Positions 1-10,222 of a DNA stretch of 64,000 bases are shown here, piece by piece. This DNA is from CAVUWL01 sp963700105 (lineage in GTDB: Bacteria > Actinomycetota > Thermoleophilia > Solirubrobacterales > 70-9): positions 992,001 through 1,056,000 of the forward strand of contig CAVOWL010000004.1 of NCBI GenBank assembly GCA_963700105.1. Direction: 5' to 3'. The notes beneath the pieces were generated by a model, which saw only the letters and a list, made by a program, of their open reading frames with translations, searched no databases and was not told the DNA's origin. The number at the start of each line of letters is the position of its first letter. The stretch's first letter is position 1. The position numbers and the translations under genes are program-made.

Positions 1-593
1 GTGGACTGTCCGGTGCCGTAGCGGTTGTCGAAGAAGTGCTTGGTGTCGGCGTCGTTGACGGCGATGATCGGAAAGCCGAGCTTGCCCTCGGCCTCCAGCG
101 CCTTCAGCCTGATCACCCCGGTGGTCGTCTCCTCGGTGCCGCCGAAGACCTCGGGCAAAAGCTCGGGCCGCTCGCCGTGCAGGACGCTGATCACATCGGC
201 GCCATCGTCCATGGTGATCTGGGGGTGCTTGTCGACCGCCGTTTTGATGTGGCGGTAGTAGGTCTCGTTGTCCTCGCCGTTGATCGCGTGGACCTCGGCC
301 CCGTAGCGATCGACCAGCGCGGCCGCCGTCTCATCCTGGGTGGAGAGCGGGTTGGAGGCGCAAAGGGCGACCTCGGCACCGCCGGCCATCAGGGTGCGGA
401 CCAGATTCGCGGTCTCCGTCGTGACGTGCAGGCAGCAGGCCATCCGGATCCCCTCCAGCGGCCGCTCCCCCTCAAAGCGCTGGCGGATCTGGGTCAGCAC
501 CGGCATCTGGCGATCTGCCCACTCGATCCGCTTCTGGCCGGCCTCGGCGAGCGCGATGTCGGCGATGTCAAAGTTGGTGGCGGCGGTTGCCAT
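1..593 (-). CDS. ahcY: Adenosylhomocysteinase, N-terminal part (cut by window edge)
   Basis: The enzyme hydrolyses S-adenosylhomocysteine to adenosine and homocysteine in the cytosolic methyl cycle. The minus strand translates from an ATG at 593 into a protein beginning MATAATNFDIADIALAEAGQ. Further on it has HVTTETANL, ASNPLSTQDE and NDADTKHFFDNRYGTGQS, all characteristic SAHase segments (substrate domain and start of the hinge to the NAD domain). About 197 residues are present; the rest lies beyond base 1. An AAAGGA ribosome site precedes the ATG. It is the last gene of the minus-strand block and may be read through from the isomerase upstream, 44 bases away. Confidence 0.95.
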   Translation of the reverse strand, partial: MATAATNFDIADIALAEAGQKRIEWADRQMPVLTQIRQRFEGERPLEGIRMACCLHVTTETANLVRTLMAGGAEVALCASNPLSTQDETAAALVDRYGAEVHAINGEDNETYYRHIKTAVDKHPQITMDDGADVISVLHGERPELLPEVFGGTEETTTGVIRLKALEAEGKLGFPIIAVNDADTKHFFDNRYGTGQS

Positions 594-637
594 CGATTCC
601 TTTCATGTGGTTGGGACCCCGCAAGGATACGTAGGAG

Positions 638-1624
638 CTAGCCCGGCTGCCCCAAGGCATCCTTGAAGCTCTCGATCGCCTCTACCGCCACCGGCTCGGT
701 GCCGTCGGCCTCGGCCAGCTTCAGCGAAACCAGATCGCCCAGCATCGTCGCCCACAGAAGCCGCGCAACCCGGTTCTCGCCCTCGCTTTGCAGCCGCAGC
801 GAGACGGCCCCGGCGGCGGCGATCGCCGCCGCGGTCAGCTCGAAGCGGCGGCGCTCGCGCGGATGCTGATCGGCGTCTTCGAGCAAGATCGCAGAGAAGT
901 TCGGACCCCCCTCCGGCGCCGCCCGCCACCCACATATCTCGTTGTGGTCGGCCTCTGGCAGCTCCGAGAAAAAGGCGGGGCGCTTCGCGTTCTCGTTTAT
1001 CTGCGTCTTCCAGCGCCGCGCCACCGGCGCGGTGAGATCGGCACCGTAGACGATCGGAGTCGAGCCCCCCAGGCCAGCGCTGAGCTCCTCCGCGCGAGCC
1101 TCAAGGGCAACCCGCTGCTCGTCCAGAAATGCCGCGGCGGCGTCGATTTCACTGTGGATTGCCGGCGCCACCCCGGCCAGGGCGCTGACCTCGGCGGCTA
1201 CCGTGAAGAAATAGGCAACGGCGGCGCGCGGCTGCAGGATTCCCGGCAGCCCGATCACCGCGACGCCGGCCTCGCGAGCGGCGGCGGCCAGCTCGCCACC
1301 GGTGGTGGTCACGGTCCGCTGAGCCCCGAGCGCCTCGGCGGCGGCAAAGCAGGCCAGCGTCTCCTCGGTCTGCCCCGAATAGCTCGAGCACAAAACGCTC
1401 CACTCGGGGGTGAGCCAAGCGGGCAGCTCATAGCCCCTCACGGTGAGCAGCGGTCGGCTGAGGCGCTCGCCCAGCGCCGCCACGGCGAGGTCGGAGCCGA
1501 TCGCTGAGCCGCCCATCCCGCAGACCGCGACCCCCGCCGCCTCGACCGCCTCAAGGCGCGCCGATTCGACCCGCCAGAGGGCATCGCGGAGGTGATCGGG
1601 GATGGCGAGAACGTCTTCGAGCAT
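638..1624 (-). CDS. Bifunctional phosphoglucose/phosphomannose isomerase
   Basis: A 328-residue SIS-domain sugar isomerase interconverting fructose-6-P with glucose-6-P and mannose-6-P, as in the small archaeal/actinobacterial PGI/PMI family. Visible motifs are CGMGGSAIGSD (first SIS loop, about residue 35), SSYSGQTEETL (phosphate-binding loop, about 80) and ELPEADHNEICGW with the catalytic Glu and His. Its ATG overlaps the stop of the upstream nucleotidyltransferase gene by one base (TGATG), so the two are translationally coupled. With that neighbour it would feed hexose phosphate into GDP- or UDP-sugar synthesis. The length is usual for the family. Confidence 0.88.
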   Translation of the reverse strand: MLEDVLAIPDHLRDALWRVESARLEAVEAAGVAVCGMGGSAIGSDLAVAALGERLSRPLLTVRGYELPAWLTPEWSVLCSSYSGQTEETLACFAAAEALGAQRTVTTTGGELAAAAREAGVAVIGLPGILQPRAAVAYFFTVAAEVSALAGVAPAIHSEIDAAAAFLDEQRVALEARAEELSAGLGGSTPIVYGADLTAPVARRWKTQINENAKRPAFFSELPEADHNEICGWRAAPEGGPNFSAILLEDADQHPRERRRFELTAAAIAAAGAVSLRLQSEGENRVARLLWATMLGDLVSLKLAEADGTEPVAVEAIESFKDALGQPG

Positions 1625-2610
1625 CAGGGCGCTCCCGCAACTCTTTCATCCCGACCGATCACCGCGTCGTGCAGCTGGGCGCCGGCGCCGACGCTGACCC
1701 CGGCCGAGAGGACCGAGCCGATCACCATGGCCCCGGCGCCGATCGCGCAATCGCTGAGCAGGACCGATTCGCGAACCTCGGCCCCCGCCTCAATCCGACA
1801 GCCCGCCCCGAGCACCGCCCGCGGTCCGATCCGGGCGCTGGCGGCGACCGTGGCCGTGGGATCGATCAGAAGCCCCGGCAGGCTGTGGGCGACCCGGGTC
1901 GCGACCCTCCCCTCGAGGATGTCCCAGCTTGCCTGCAGGTAGCGATCCGGGGTGCCGATATCCATCCAGTAGCCGTCCAGGCGCAGGGCGTGGAGGCCGT
2001 CACCGATCAGGCGTGGAAAGACCTCCCGCTCGATCGAGACCGCGCGCCCGGCCGGAATCAGATCCAAGACCGAGCGCTCCAGGACGTACATGCCGGCGTT
2101 TATTTCCCCCGGCGAGGCCTCCCCGGTCTTCTCCAAGAAGGCCGAAACCTCCCCCCCGATGCCGGTGCTGACGAGGCCGTAGGCCGAGGAGTCCTCGACC
2201 GGATGAAGCGCGAGGGTGGCCCTCGCGCCGCGCCGCTCGTGGGCGCTCAGCAAGGCGCCCAGGTCGAGGTCGGTGAGAACGTCGCCGTTTAGAGCCAAAA
2301 AGCGCTGCCCGAGACTCCCCCCCATCGCCGTCGCGGCGAAGCCGATCGCCCCGGCGGTCCCCAGCGGCTCTGGCTCAGCGACGTAGCGGATGCGGGCGCC
2401 GGCGCGCTCTCCCTCACCCAGCGCCTCGCGCAGGACGTTGGGCAAAAAGCCGCAGGCAAGGACCACCTCATCGACGCCGTGGGAGGCCAGCCACTCGATC
2501 ATGTAGGCGAGGAAGGGCCGATCGACAAGGGTCAGAGCCGGCTTGGGCACGGTGGCGGTCAGCGGCCGCAGCCGGGTTCCCTCCCCGCCGACCAAGACGA
2601 TCGCCTGCAT
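1624..2610 (-). CDS. Sugar-1-phosphate nucleotidyltransferase (mannose-1-P guanylyltransferase-like)
   Basis: A 328-residue NDP-sugar pyrophosphorylase. The N-terminal nucleotidyltransferase domain opens with the GGEGTRLRPLT signature and KPAL lysine, and NGDVLTDLD carries the metal-binding Asp. From about residue 245 a left-handed beta-helix follows (repeats such as IDPTATVAASARIGPRAVLGAGC), as in GMPP/RmlA2-type enzymes. The nucleotide cannot be read from sequence: GTP with mannose-1-P is likely given the phosphomannose isomerase neighbour, but UTP or dTTP with glucose-1-P is possible. It abuts the UDP-glucose dehydrogenase stop upstream (0 bases) and is coupled to the isomerase downstream. 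Confidence 0.85.
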   Translation of the reverse strand: MQAIVLVGGEGTRLRPLTATVPKPALTLVDRPFLAYMIEWLASHGVDEVVLACGFLPNVLREALGEGERAGARIRYVAEPEPLGTAGAIGFAATAMGGSLGQRFLALNGDVLTDLDLGALLSAHERRGARATLALHPVEDSSAYGLVSTGIGGEVSAFLEKTGEASPGEINAGMYVLERSVLDLIPAGRAVSIEREVFPRLIGDGLHALRLDGYWMDIGTPDRYLQASWDILEGRVATRVAHSLPGLLIDPTATVAASARIGPRAVLGAGCRIEAGAEVRESVLLSDCAIGAGAMVIGSVLSAGVSVGAGAQLHDAVIGRDERVAGAP

Positions 2611-3918
2611 TCAGGACGCCGGGGTTCGCTGGGAGACCGCGCCGCGACCGATGCCCTCATACTCAAAGCCCGCCGCCGCCATCAGCTCGGGGTCGAGGTA
2701 GTTACGCCCGTCGATCAAAAGCGCCCGGCTCATCTGCCTCGCCGCCGCGTTCCAATCCAGGGCGGCGAACTCCGGCCACTCGGTGACCAGCACCGCGGCA
2801 TCGGCGCCGCGCAGGGCGGCGAGCGCGGTCTCGTGAAACTCCACCGAACCGAGCAGCTCCCGGGCCCGCTCGGCGGCGACCGGGTCATAGGCGATCACCT
2901 CGGCCCCCTCCCCCTGCAATCGCGCCGCCAAGACCAGGCTCGAGGCCTCGCGCATATCGTCGGTCTCGGGCTTAAACGCCAACCCCAATAGAGCCACCCG
3001 CTTGCCCTGCAGGGAGCCGAGGTGCTTTTGCAGCTTGCCGACCACCCGCCGCTTCTGCAGCTCGTTGACCTCGATCACCGCGTTGAGGAGCTGAAAGTGG
3101 TAGCCGCTGTTGCCGGCCAGCATCTTCAGAGCGCTGACGTCCTTGGGGAAGCAGGAGCCCCCGTAGCCGATTCCCGCCCGCAGGAAGGAATGCCCGATGC
3201 GCTGATCGAGACCCATCCCGCGCGCCACCTCTTCGACGTCGGCGCCGACCTCCTCACAGACGTTTGCGATCTCGTTGATGAAGGAGATCTTGGTCGCCAA
3301 AAAGGCATTGGAGGCAAGCTTGATCATCTCGGCGCTGGCCAGATCGGTGTGGACGATCTGCGCCCCGAGCGGGGAATAGATCTCGGCAACCGACTCGGCC
3401 GCCTCGCGGTCGCCTGGGCCCGAGCCGATCACGACCCGATCGGGGTGCATGAAGTCGGCCACCGCCGATCCCTCCTTCAAGAACTCCGGGCAGGAGATGT
3501 AGGCCGCGGCGGGCAGCTCGCGGCGAATCGAGTCACCGGTTCCGGCCGGGACGGTGCTCTTCATCACAAGCACGTGCTCGCCGCCTCCGCCCAGCTCATC
3601 GAGCACCGCGCGCACCCGCGAGAGGTCGGCGTCCCCGGAGTAGGTGGGCGGGGTGTCGACGCAGACGAAGAGAATCCGAGCCGCCTCCAACACCTCGCCG
3701 ATCTCGGTGGTGAAAACCAGCCGCTCGGCATTTGCGGCGAGGAGCTGATCGAGGCCGGGCTCATGGATCGTCGTTTCGGCTCGCGAGAGCGCCTCGACCT
3801 TGGCGGCGAGGATGTCGCGGGCAAACACCGGATGGCCGAGCTCGGCGAAGCAGGCGGCGGTGACGAGGCCGACCCAGCCGACCCCGATCACGCCGATCGG
3901 GGCCTTTGGCGCGTTCAT
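2611..3918 (-). CDS. UDP-glucose 6-dehydrogenase (nucleotide-sugar dehydrogenase)
   Basis: A 435-residue NAD-dependent enzyme oxidising UDP-glucose to UDP-glucuronate, a precursor for cell-surface polysaccharide. The Rossmann glycine motif GVIGVGWVGLVTAACFAELG is at the N-terminus. The catalytic Cys lies in GYGGSCFPKDV (about residue 255) and FKPETDDMREA is in the C-terminal substrate domain. I chose ATG 3918, which gives a normal start just before the Rossmann strand. An upstream in-frame ATG at 3963 would add 15 low-complexity residues. The ATG at 3918 overlaps the stop of a 52-codon frame (ATGA). Confidence 0.9.
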   Translation of the reverse strand: MNAPKAPIGVIGVGWVGLVTAACFAELGHPVFARDILAAKVEALSRAETTIHEPGLDQLLAANAERLVFTTEIGEVLEAARILFVCVDTPPTYSGDADLSRVRAVLDELGGGGEHVLVMKSTVPAGTGDSIRRELPAAAYISCPEFLKEGSAVADFMHPDRVVIGSGPGDREAAESVAEIYSPLGAQIVHTDLASAEMIKLASNAFLATKISFINEIANVCEEVGADVEEVARGMGLDQRIGHSFLRAGIGYGGSCFPKDVSALKMLAGNSGYHFQLLNAVIEVNELQKRRVVGKLQKHLGSLQGKRVALLGLAFKPETDDMREASSLVLAARLQGEGAEVIAYDPVAAERARELLGSVEFHETALAALRGADAAVLVTEWPEFAALDWNAAARQMSRALLIDGRNYLDPELMAAAGFEYEGIGRGAVSQRTPAS

Positions 3919-4073
3919 CGGCGCTGCTTTCGTTGTCGGCGCTGCGGCCAGAGTTCTCGGCATCGCTCGGGACTTTGGGAATCCCCAAGTAGATCATGCC
4001 TGCCGAGCTGAGCGGCGCGGCTGCGATCGGCGCCGAGCGCTTTGGTCAATCGGTCTGGCGCCTGCTCGCTCAT
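3915..4073 (-). CDS. Possible small coupled ORF, 52 aa
   Basis: An open frame starting MSEQAPDRLTKALGADRSRA and ending in an Arg/Gln-rich tail. Its ATG overlaps the stop of the M20 peptidase (TGATG) and its stop overlaps the start of UDP-glucose dehydrogenase (ATGA). It therefore could bridge ribosomes between the two genes even if the peptide has no function. I recognise no domain, and the residue composition is not convincing for a folded protein. A near-perfect 19-base palindrome lies inside it. Confidence 0.3.
   Translation of the reverse strand: MSEQAPDRLTKALGADRSRAAQLGRHDLLGDSQSPERCRELWPQRRQRKQRR
3972..3990. promoter_or_regulatory. 19-bp palindrome, candidate operator
   Basis: ACTTTGGGAATCCCCAAGT is symmetric at all but one base pair around a central A. 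It sits 54 bases upstream of the UDP-glucose dehydrogenase start. No T-run follows on either strand, so it looks more like a regulator binding site than a terminator. Confidence 0.4.
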
Positions 4074-5170
4074 CAAGGCACCTGGCGGCTGAAGAGCTCC
4101 GGGACGCCGCGCAGAAAGGCCTCCAGGGTCTGGCGGTAGGCGTGCAGCGAGGCGATCGAGACCCACTCCGCCGGACCGTGGTGACCCTCGCCGATCGGGC
4201 CGAACTCCACCGCCGGCACCCCGACCCGCAGGAAGGAAACCGCATCGGAGGCACCGTCTCGCCCGACGCTCATCGGCTCGCCGTCCTGGTGGGCGCCGGC
4301 GGCGGAGCGAAGCGCCCGCACCAGCGGGGAGTCGCGGTCCACACTCGCCGGAGGGCGCGACATCAGCGGTGCCGCGCTGACCCCGGCCAGGGCGCCGACC
4401 TGCTCCAGGATCGCGGCCGGGTCCTGATCGGGCAGGTAGCGGATATCGACATCGATCACGCATTGGTCGGGAACCTTATTGAGCGCGTCGCCGCCCCAGA
4501 TCCGGCCGAGGTTGATCGAGGGTCGATCAAATAGCTCGGAGCTGTGGCGGGCAAAGGGCAGCGACTCGATGCTGCGAAAGACGTCGATCGCGTTTAGCAC
4601 CGCGTTGTCGCCGAGCCACGGGGTGGCACCGTGGGCGGCGGTGCCGCTGACCGCGAGTCGCAGCGCCAACACCCCCTTCGCCTCGATCCCGATGTGGAGG
4701 TCGGTCGGCTCACCGGTGATCGCGAAGTCGCCGGTAAAGCCGCCGTCGACAAGATGGTCGCTGCCGCGCTCGGACTCCTCCTCGGACTCCTCGTCTCCGA
4801 CGATCCCGAGTCGCACCCGGAGTTGGTCCTGATCGCGCATCGCCTCGATGCTGAGGAGCATCGCCGCCAGCGCCCCCTTCATGTCATAGGCACCGCGCCC
4901 ATAGAGCCGATCACCCTCAATCCTGGGGTCAAACTGGCCGGGGCGCCCCGGCACCACGTCGAGGTGGCCGTGCAGGACCACGGTCGGCGCCCGCGCCGAT
5001 CCGACCTCAGCGCGGATCACCGGTAGCCCGCGCACCTCATCGCGGTCGGCCTGGATCCCCCTCGCCTCCAGCCAGCCCTTGATGAAGCCGGCCGCCTCAG
5101 AGACCGCCTCGGGCTCCGCGGTCTGATAGCCGATCAGTCGCTTGGCGAGGGTTAGAAGCTCGTCGCTCAT
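4073..5170 (-). CDS. M20 family metallopeptidase (ArgE/DapE type)
   Basis: A 365-residue zinc amidohydrolase of the acetylornithine deacetylase/succinyl-diaminopimelate desuccinylase family. VLHGHLDVVPG carries the first zinc His and Asp, GRGAYDMKGALA the bridging Asp, and GDEESEEESERGSDH the catalytic Glu pair. A dimerisation domain follows in the middle and a late His ligand lies near EFGPIGEGHHGPAEWV. The substrate is not determined: ArgE, DapE and carboxypeptidase activities share these motifs. ATG 5170 overlaps the atpC stop (ATGA), so the gene is coupled to the ATP synthase operon, which is an odd place for it. Confidence 0.85.
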   Translation of the reverse strand: MSDELLTLAKRLIGYQTAEPEAVSEAAGFIKGWLEARGIQADRDEVRGLPVIRAEVGSARAPTVVLHGHLDVVPGRPGQFDPRIEGDRLYGRGAYDMKGALAAMLLSIEAMRDQDQLRVRLGIVGDEESEEESERGSDHLVDGGFTGDFAITGEPTDLHIGIEAKGVLALRLAVSGTAAHGATPWLGDNAVLNAIDVFRSIESLPFARHSSELFDRPSINLGRIWGGDALNKVPDQCVIDVDIRYLPDQDPAAILEQVGALAGVSAAPLMSRPPASVDRDSPLVRALRSAAGAHQDGEPMSVGRDGASDAVSFLRVGVPAVEFGPIGEGHHGPAEWVSIASLHAYRQTLEAFLRGVPELFSRQVP

Positions 5171-5580
5171 CCCTCGGCGATCGCCAGGAAGGCCCTCGCC
5201 CTGTCGCGGTCTTTGCGCGCTCGCGCCTGCGCGGCGCTGCCGGCCTCGGCCTCTGAGAAGCGCTGCTCGGCCTCGGCAAGCTGGTCTTTGAGCGTCGCGG
5301 GCTGAAGCTTGTCGGGCTCGATCGCTTCCTCCACCAAAAGCCGCGCCCGGTTGCCGAAAACCTGCAGCCAACCGTGGGCCTGGGCGTAGCGCTTGGTCTC
5401 AGAGTCATCCAGGTGCAGGCGCAGCTCGGTCGGGCGAAGCGAGGCCAGGAGCGGCGCGTGGTTGGCGAGAATGCCGATCTCGCCATCCTCGGTGCGGGTC
5501 GAGACCTGGCGCACCTCGCCACTGTAGACCTCCCCCTCGGGGGTCAAAACCTCGACCTCGAGCTTGTGGTCGCCGCTCAT
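5167..5580 (-). CDS. atpC: ATP synthase epsilon subunit
   Basis: A 137-residue central-stalk subunit of F1 that couples rotation and inhibits ATP hydrolysis. The N-terminal beta-sandwich shows VEVLTPEGEVYSGEV and GEIGILANHAPLLASL, typical of the family. A C-terminal helical hairpin follows (LAEAEQRFSEAEAG). It is the last gene of the atp operon, 66 bases after atpD, and overlaps the downstream M20 gene by four bases. Confidence 0.95.
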   Translation of the reverse strand: MSGDHKLEVEVLTPEGEVYSGEVRQVSTRTEDGEIGILANHAPLLASLRPTELRLHLDDSETKRYAQAHGWLQVFGNRARLLVEEAIEPDKLQPATLKDQLAEAEQRFSEAEAGSAAQARARKDRDRARAFLAIAEG

Positions 5581-5646
5581 CGAGCGCTCCGCTCCCGCCC
5601 GCTCGCCGCACCCGCGCTGTTCATCGCCTGCTCACCGGGGCCGACC

Positions 5647-7077
5647 TTATGAGCGCGCGGCGGCGCCCGCGTCCTCGGTCACCTGATCGATCGAGCCCTT
5701 CATGTAAAAGGCGCCCTCGGAGAGATCATCGTGGACTCCGTCGAGGATCTCGCGGAAACCGCGCACCGTCTCGGCGACCGGTACGTACTCGCCGCTTCGG
5801 CCGGTGAACTGCTCGGCGACAAAGAACGGCTGGGAGAGGAATCGCTCGATCTTTCGGGCCCGCGAAACGGTCTGCTTGTCCTCATCGGAGAGCTCGTCGA
5901 TGCCGAGGATTGAGATGATGTCCTGCAGCTCCTTGTAGCGCTGCGCGACCTCCTGCACCTCGGTCGCGGTGCGGTAGTGCTCCTCGCCGAGGATGTCGGG
6001 CTTGAGGATCGTCGAGGTTGAGTCAAGCGGGTCGACCGCCGGGTAAATCCCCTTCTCAGAGATCGCCCGCGAGAGCGTGGTGGTCGCGTTTAGGTGGGCG
6101 AAAACAGAGGCGGGGGCGGGATCGGTGAGGTCATCGGCGGGGACGTAGATCGCCTGCACCGAGGTCACCGAACCGCGCTCGGTCGAGGTGATCCGCTCCT
6201 GCAGTTCGCCCATCTCGGTCTCCAGGGTCGGCTGGTAGCCGACCGCCGAGGGCATCCGCCCCAAGAGCGCCGAAACCTCCGAGCCGGCCTGCACGAAGCG
6301 AAAGATGTTGTCGATGAACAAGAGCACGTCCTGGCCGCCCTGCTCGCGGAAGTATTCGGCCATCGTCAGGCCCGAGAGCGCCACCCGCAGGCGCGCCCCG
6401 GGGGGCTCATTCATCTGACCGAAGACGAGCATCGTCTTATCGATCACCCCCGACTCTTTCATCTCCAGCCAGAGGTCGTTTCCCTCGCGCGAGCGCTCGC
6501 CGACGCCGCAGAAGGCCGAGAGCCCTTCGTGCTCCTCGGCGATATTTCGGATCAACTCCTGGATCAGCACCGTCTTGCCGACCCCGGCGCCGCCGAACAG
6601 ACCGACCTTTCCGCCCTTGGCGTAGGGGGCGAGGAGGTCGATCACCTTGATCCCAGTCTCGAGGATCTCCTGGGTTGGGGTGAGGTCTGAGACCTCGGGC
6701 GCGGGGCGGTGAATCGGCCAGCGCTCCTCGGTTTTGACCGGACCGCCCTGATCGATCGGTTCGCCGAGCAAGTTGAAGATTCGCCCCAGGGTGCCGTCGC
6801 CGACCGGAACCGTGATCGGCCCACCGGTGTCGATCACCCTGTCGCCGCGCTGCAGGCCATCGGTGGCGTCCATCGCGACGGTGCGCACCCGGTTATCGCC
6901 CAGATGCTGTTGCACCTCACAGATCAGCTCGCTGGCCTCACGGTCAGCATCGCCGGCCATCTCGACCTTCACCGCCGAGTAGATCCCCGGCAGCTGCTCG
7001 GGAAAGACGGCATCGACGACGACGCCGGTCACCTGCTCGACTTCTCCTACATTCGCTGCGTTATTGCTCTCAGTCAT
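5647..7077 (-). CDS. atpD: ATP synthase beta subunit
   Basis: The 476-residue catalytic subunit of F1. Visible are the Walker A loop GGAGVGKTVLIQE, the catalytic Glu region GVGERSREGNDL, Walker B VLLFIDNIFRF and the DELSEED-region variant GIDELSDEDKQTVSRARKI. The N-terminus has a short extension (MTESNNAANVGEVEQ) before the beta-barrel. Length is normal. It lies between atpG (24 bases upstream) and atpC. Confidence 0.98.
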   Translation of the reverse strand: MTESNNAANVGEVEQVTGVVVDAVFPEQLPGIYSAVKVEMAGDADREASELICEVQQHLGDNRVRTVAMDATDGLQRGDRVIDTGGPITVPVGDGTLGRIFNLLGEPIDQGGPVKTEERWPIHRPAPEVSDLTPTQEILETGIKVIDLLAPYAKGGKVGLFGGAGVGKTVLIQELIRNIAEEHEGLSAFCGVGERSREGNDLWLEMKESGVIDKTMLVFGQMNEPPGARLRVALSGLTMAEYFREQGGQDVLLFIDNIFRFVQAGSEVSALLGRMPSAVGYQPTLETEMGELQERITSTERGSVTSVQAIYVPADDLTDPAPASVFAHLNATTTLSRAISEKGIYPAVDPLDSTSTILKPDILGEEHYRTATEVQEVAQRYKELQDIISILGIDELSDEDKQTVSRARKIERFLSQPFFVAEQFTGRSGEYVPVAETVRGFREILDGVHDDLSEGAFYMKGSIDQVTEDAGAAARS

Positions 7078-7101
7078 TGGTTCCTTTTCTATGGTCTCGG
7101 C

Positions 7102-8022
7102 CTATCCGAGCGCCTCGGCGCCGGCGACCACCTCCAAGATCTCCTGGGTGATCTCAGCCTGGCGGACTCGGTTCATCTCCAGGGTGAGTTCTTCCATCAT
7201 CGTCTCCGCGTTCTCGGCGGCGTTTCTCATCGCTGTCATCCGCGCCCCCAGCTCTGAGGCGGCGGACTCCAGCAGCGCCCGGTAGACCGAGATGTTCACG
7301 TACTCGGGAATCAGCTTCGCCAATAGTTCCTCGGGTTCGGGCTCATAGATCCAAAGCGATCGACTCTGGGCCGCCTCGGCGGCGCTCGGCTCCTCGGCAT
7401 CTTCCTCCTCCGCCGCCCCCTCGCCGATCACCTCTGCGCCCTGCAACGGCAGCAGGGTCTGAGTCCAAACGTTCTGGGTGAGCGGGGAGACGTAGCGGTT
7501 ATAGACCAGCTCTACCCGGTCGAGCTCCTCATCGACGTAGCGCGCGGTCAGCTCCTCGCCGATCTCGCGAGCGTTGGCGAAGGCGGGGCGATCGGTGAAA
7601 CCAACGTAGGAGCTGTGCAGGTCCTGCTTGCGGAAGTGAAGCGCCGAGACCCCCTTGCGCCCGACCGCGGAGAAGGAGACCTCGATGCCTTCCTCGCCGA
7701 GCCCGCGGCGCAACCGCATCCCCTCGCGGATGATGTTGGTATTGAAGGCGCCGGCCAGACCGCGATCGCCGCTGATCAGAACGATCCCGACCCGGCGCAC
7801 CTGCTCTCGCTCGGCGAGGACCGGCACCCGCGGCATCCCCCCGGCCTGCTCGGCGGCGCGACGGGTCAGCTTGCGCATCGCCTGAGCGTAGGGGCGCAGG
7901 GCGGCGATCCGCTGCTCGGCGCGTCGCAAGCGCGCCGCGGCGACCATCTCCATCGCCCGCGTGATCTTGTTGATGTTCTTGATCGAGGCGATGCGGTTCT
8001 TGACTTCCTTTTGCGTCGCCAT
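7102..8022 (-). CDS. atpG: ATP synthase gamma subunit
   Basis: The 306-residue rotor shaft of F1. The N-terminal helix IKNINKITRAMEMVAAARLR and the C-terminal helix MRNAAENAETMMEELTLEMN form the coiled coil. An acidic insertion (EGAAEEEDAEEPSAAEAAQS, around residues 200-220) lies before the IYEPEPEELLAKLIPEY segment. Insertions in this region occur in some actinobacterial gamma subunits and have been linked there to control of ATP hydrolysis; here that role is only a suggestion. Confidence 0.96.
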   Translation of the reverse strand: MATQKEVKNRIASIKNINKITRAMEMVAAARLRRAEQRIAALRPYAQAMRKLTRRAAEQAGGMPRVPVLAEREQVRRVGIVLISGDRGLAGAFNTNIIREGMRLRRGLGEEGIEVSFSAVGRKGVSALHFRKQDLHSSYVGFTDRPAFANAREIGEELTARYVDEELDRVELVYNRYVSPLTQNVWTQTLLPLQGAEVIGEGAAEEEDAEEPSAAEAAQSRSLWIYEPEPEELLAKLIPEYVNISVYRALLESAASELGARMTAMRNAAENAETMMEELTLEMNRVRQAEITQEILEVVAGAEALG

Positions 8023-8028
8023 CTCAGC

Positions 8029-9666
<1,638 letters not shown>

Positions 9667-9685
9667 CGGTTTGCTCTCTGCCTCC

Positions 9686-10219
9686 TTACGCCGCTCCGGC
9701 GACGGTCTTTCGAAGTTTCTCCAAGCGAGCCCGAATGCTCGCGTCGAGGACCATGTTGCCCACCTGCAGTACGACCCCGCCGAGGATGTCCTCCTGCACC
9801 CGACTGACCAGATCGACCTGGTGATTGGTCTGGCGGGCAATCTCCTCGCCAATCTGTTTGACGATCGCGGGATCGAGCTCCACGGCGCTGGTCACGGTTA
9901 CGTCGATGCGTCGGTTCTCGCGCTTCCAGAGCTCCTCAAATCGGCGCCGGATCGCAAAGATTTCCGGCATCCGGTGCTTATCGATGATCATCTCGAGGAA
10001 GTTGATCAGCTCTGGCTCAGCACCGCTCAGGGTGCGCTTGAGCCCCTCCACCTTCTCCTCGGAGGAGAAGTATGGACTGAAGAAGAACAGCTGCAGCTCG
10101 CGCCGGGCATCGAGGGCGTCTGAGAATTGGCCGAGCTGCTCAACCAGCTCGGCCAGCTTGCCGCGCTGGTTGGCCACCTCAAAAAGCGCCTCGGCGTAGA
10201 CCCGGGCTGCATCGGGCAT
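9686..10219 (-). CDS. atpH: ATP synthase delta subunit
   Basis: The 177-residue peripheral-stalk subunit (OSCP) linking F1 to the b subunits. It starts ARVYAEALFEVANQRGKL, typical of the N-terminal helical bundle, and ends with QEDILGGVVLQVGNMVLDAS and a basic helix, the conserved C-terminal signature. It starts three bases after atpF ends. Confidence 0.95.
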   Translation of the reverse strand: MPDAARVYAEALFEVANQRGKLAELVEQLGQFSDALDARRELQLFFFSPYFSSEEKVEGLKRTLSGAEPELINFLEMIIDKHRMPEIFAIRRRFEELWKRENRRIDVTVTSAVELDPAIVKQIGEEIARQTNHQVDLVSRVQEDILGGVVLQVGNMVLDASIRARLEKLRKTVAGAA

Positions 10220-10222
10220 CGG

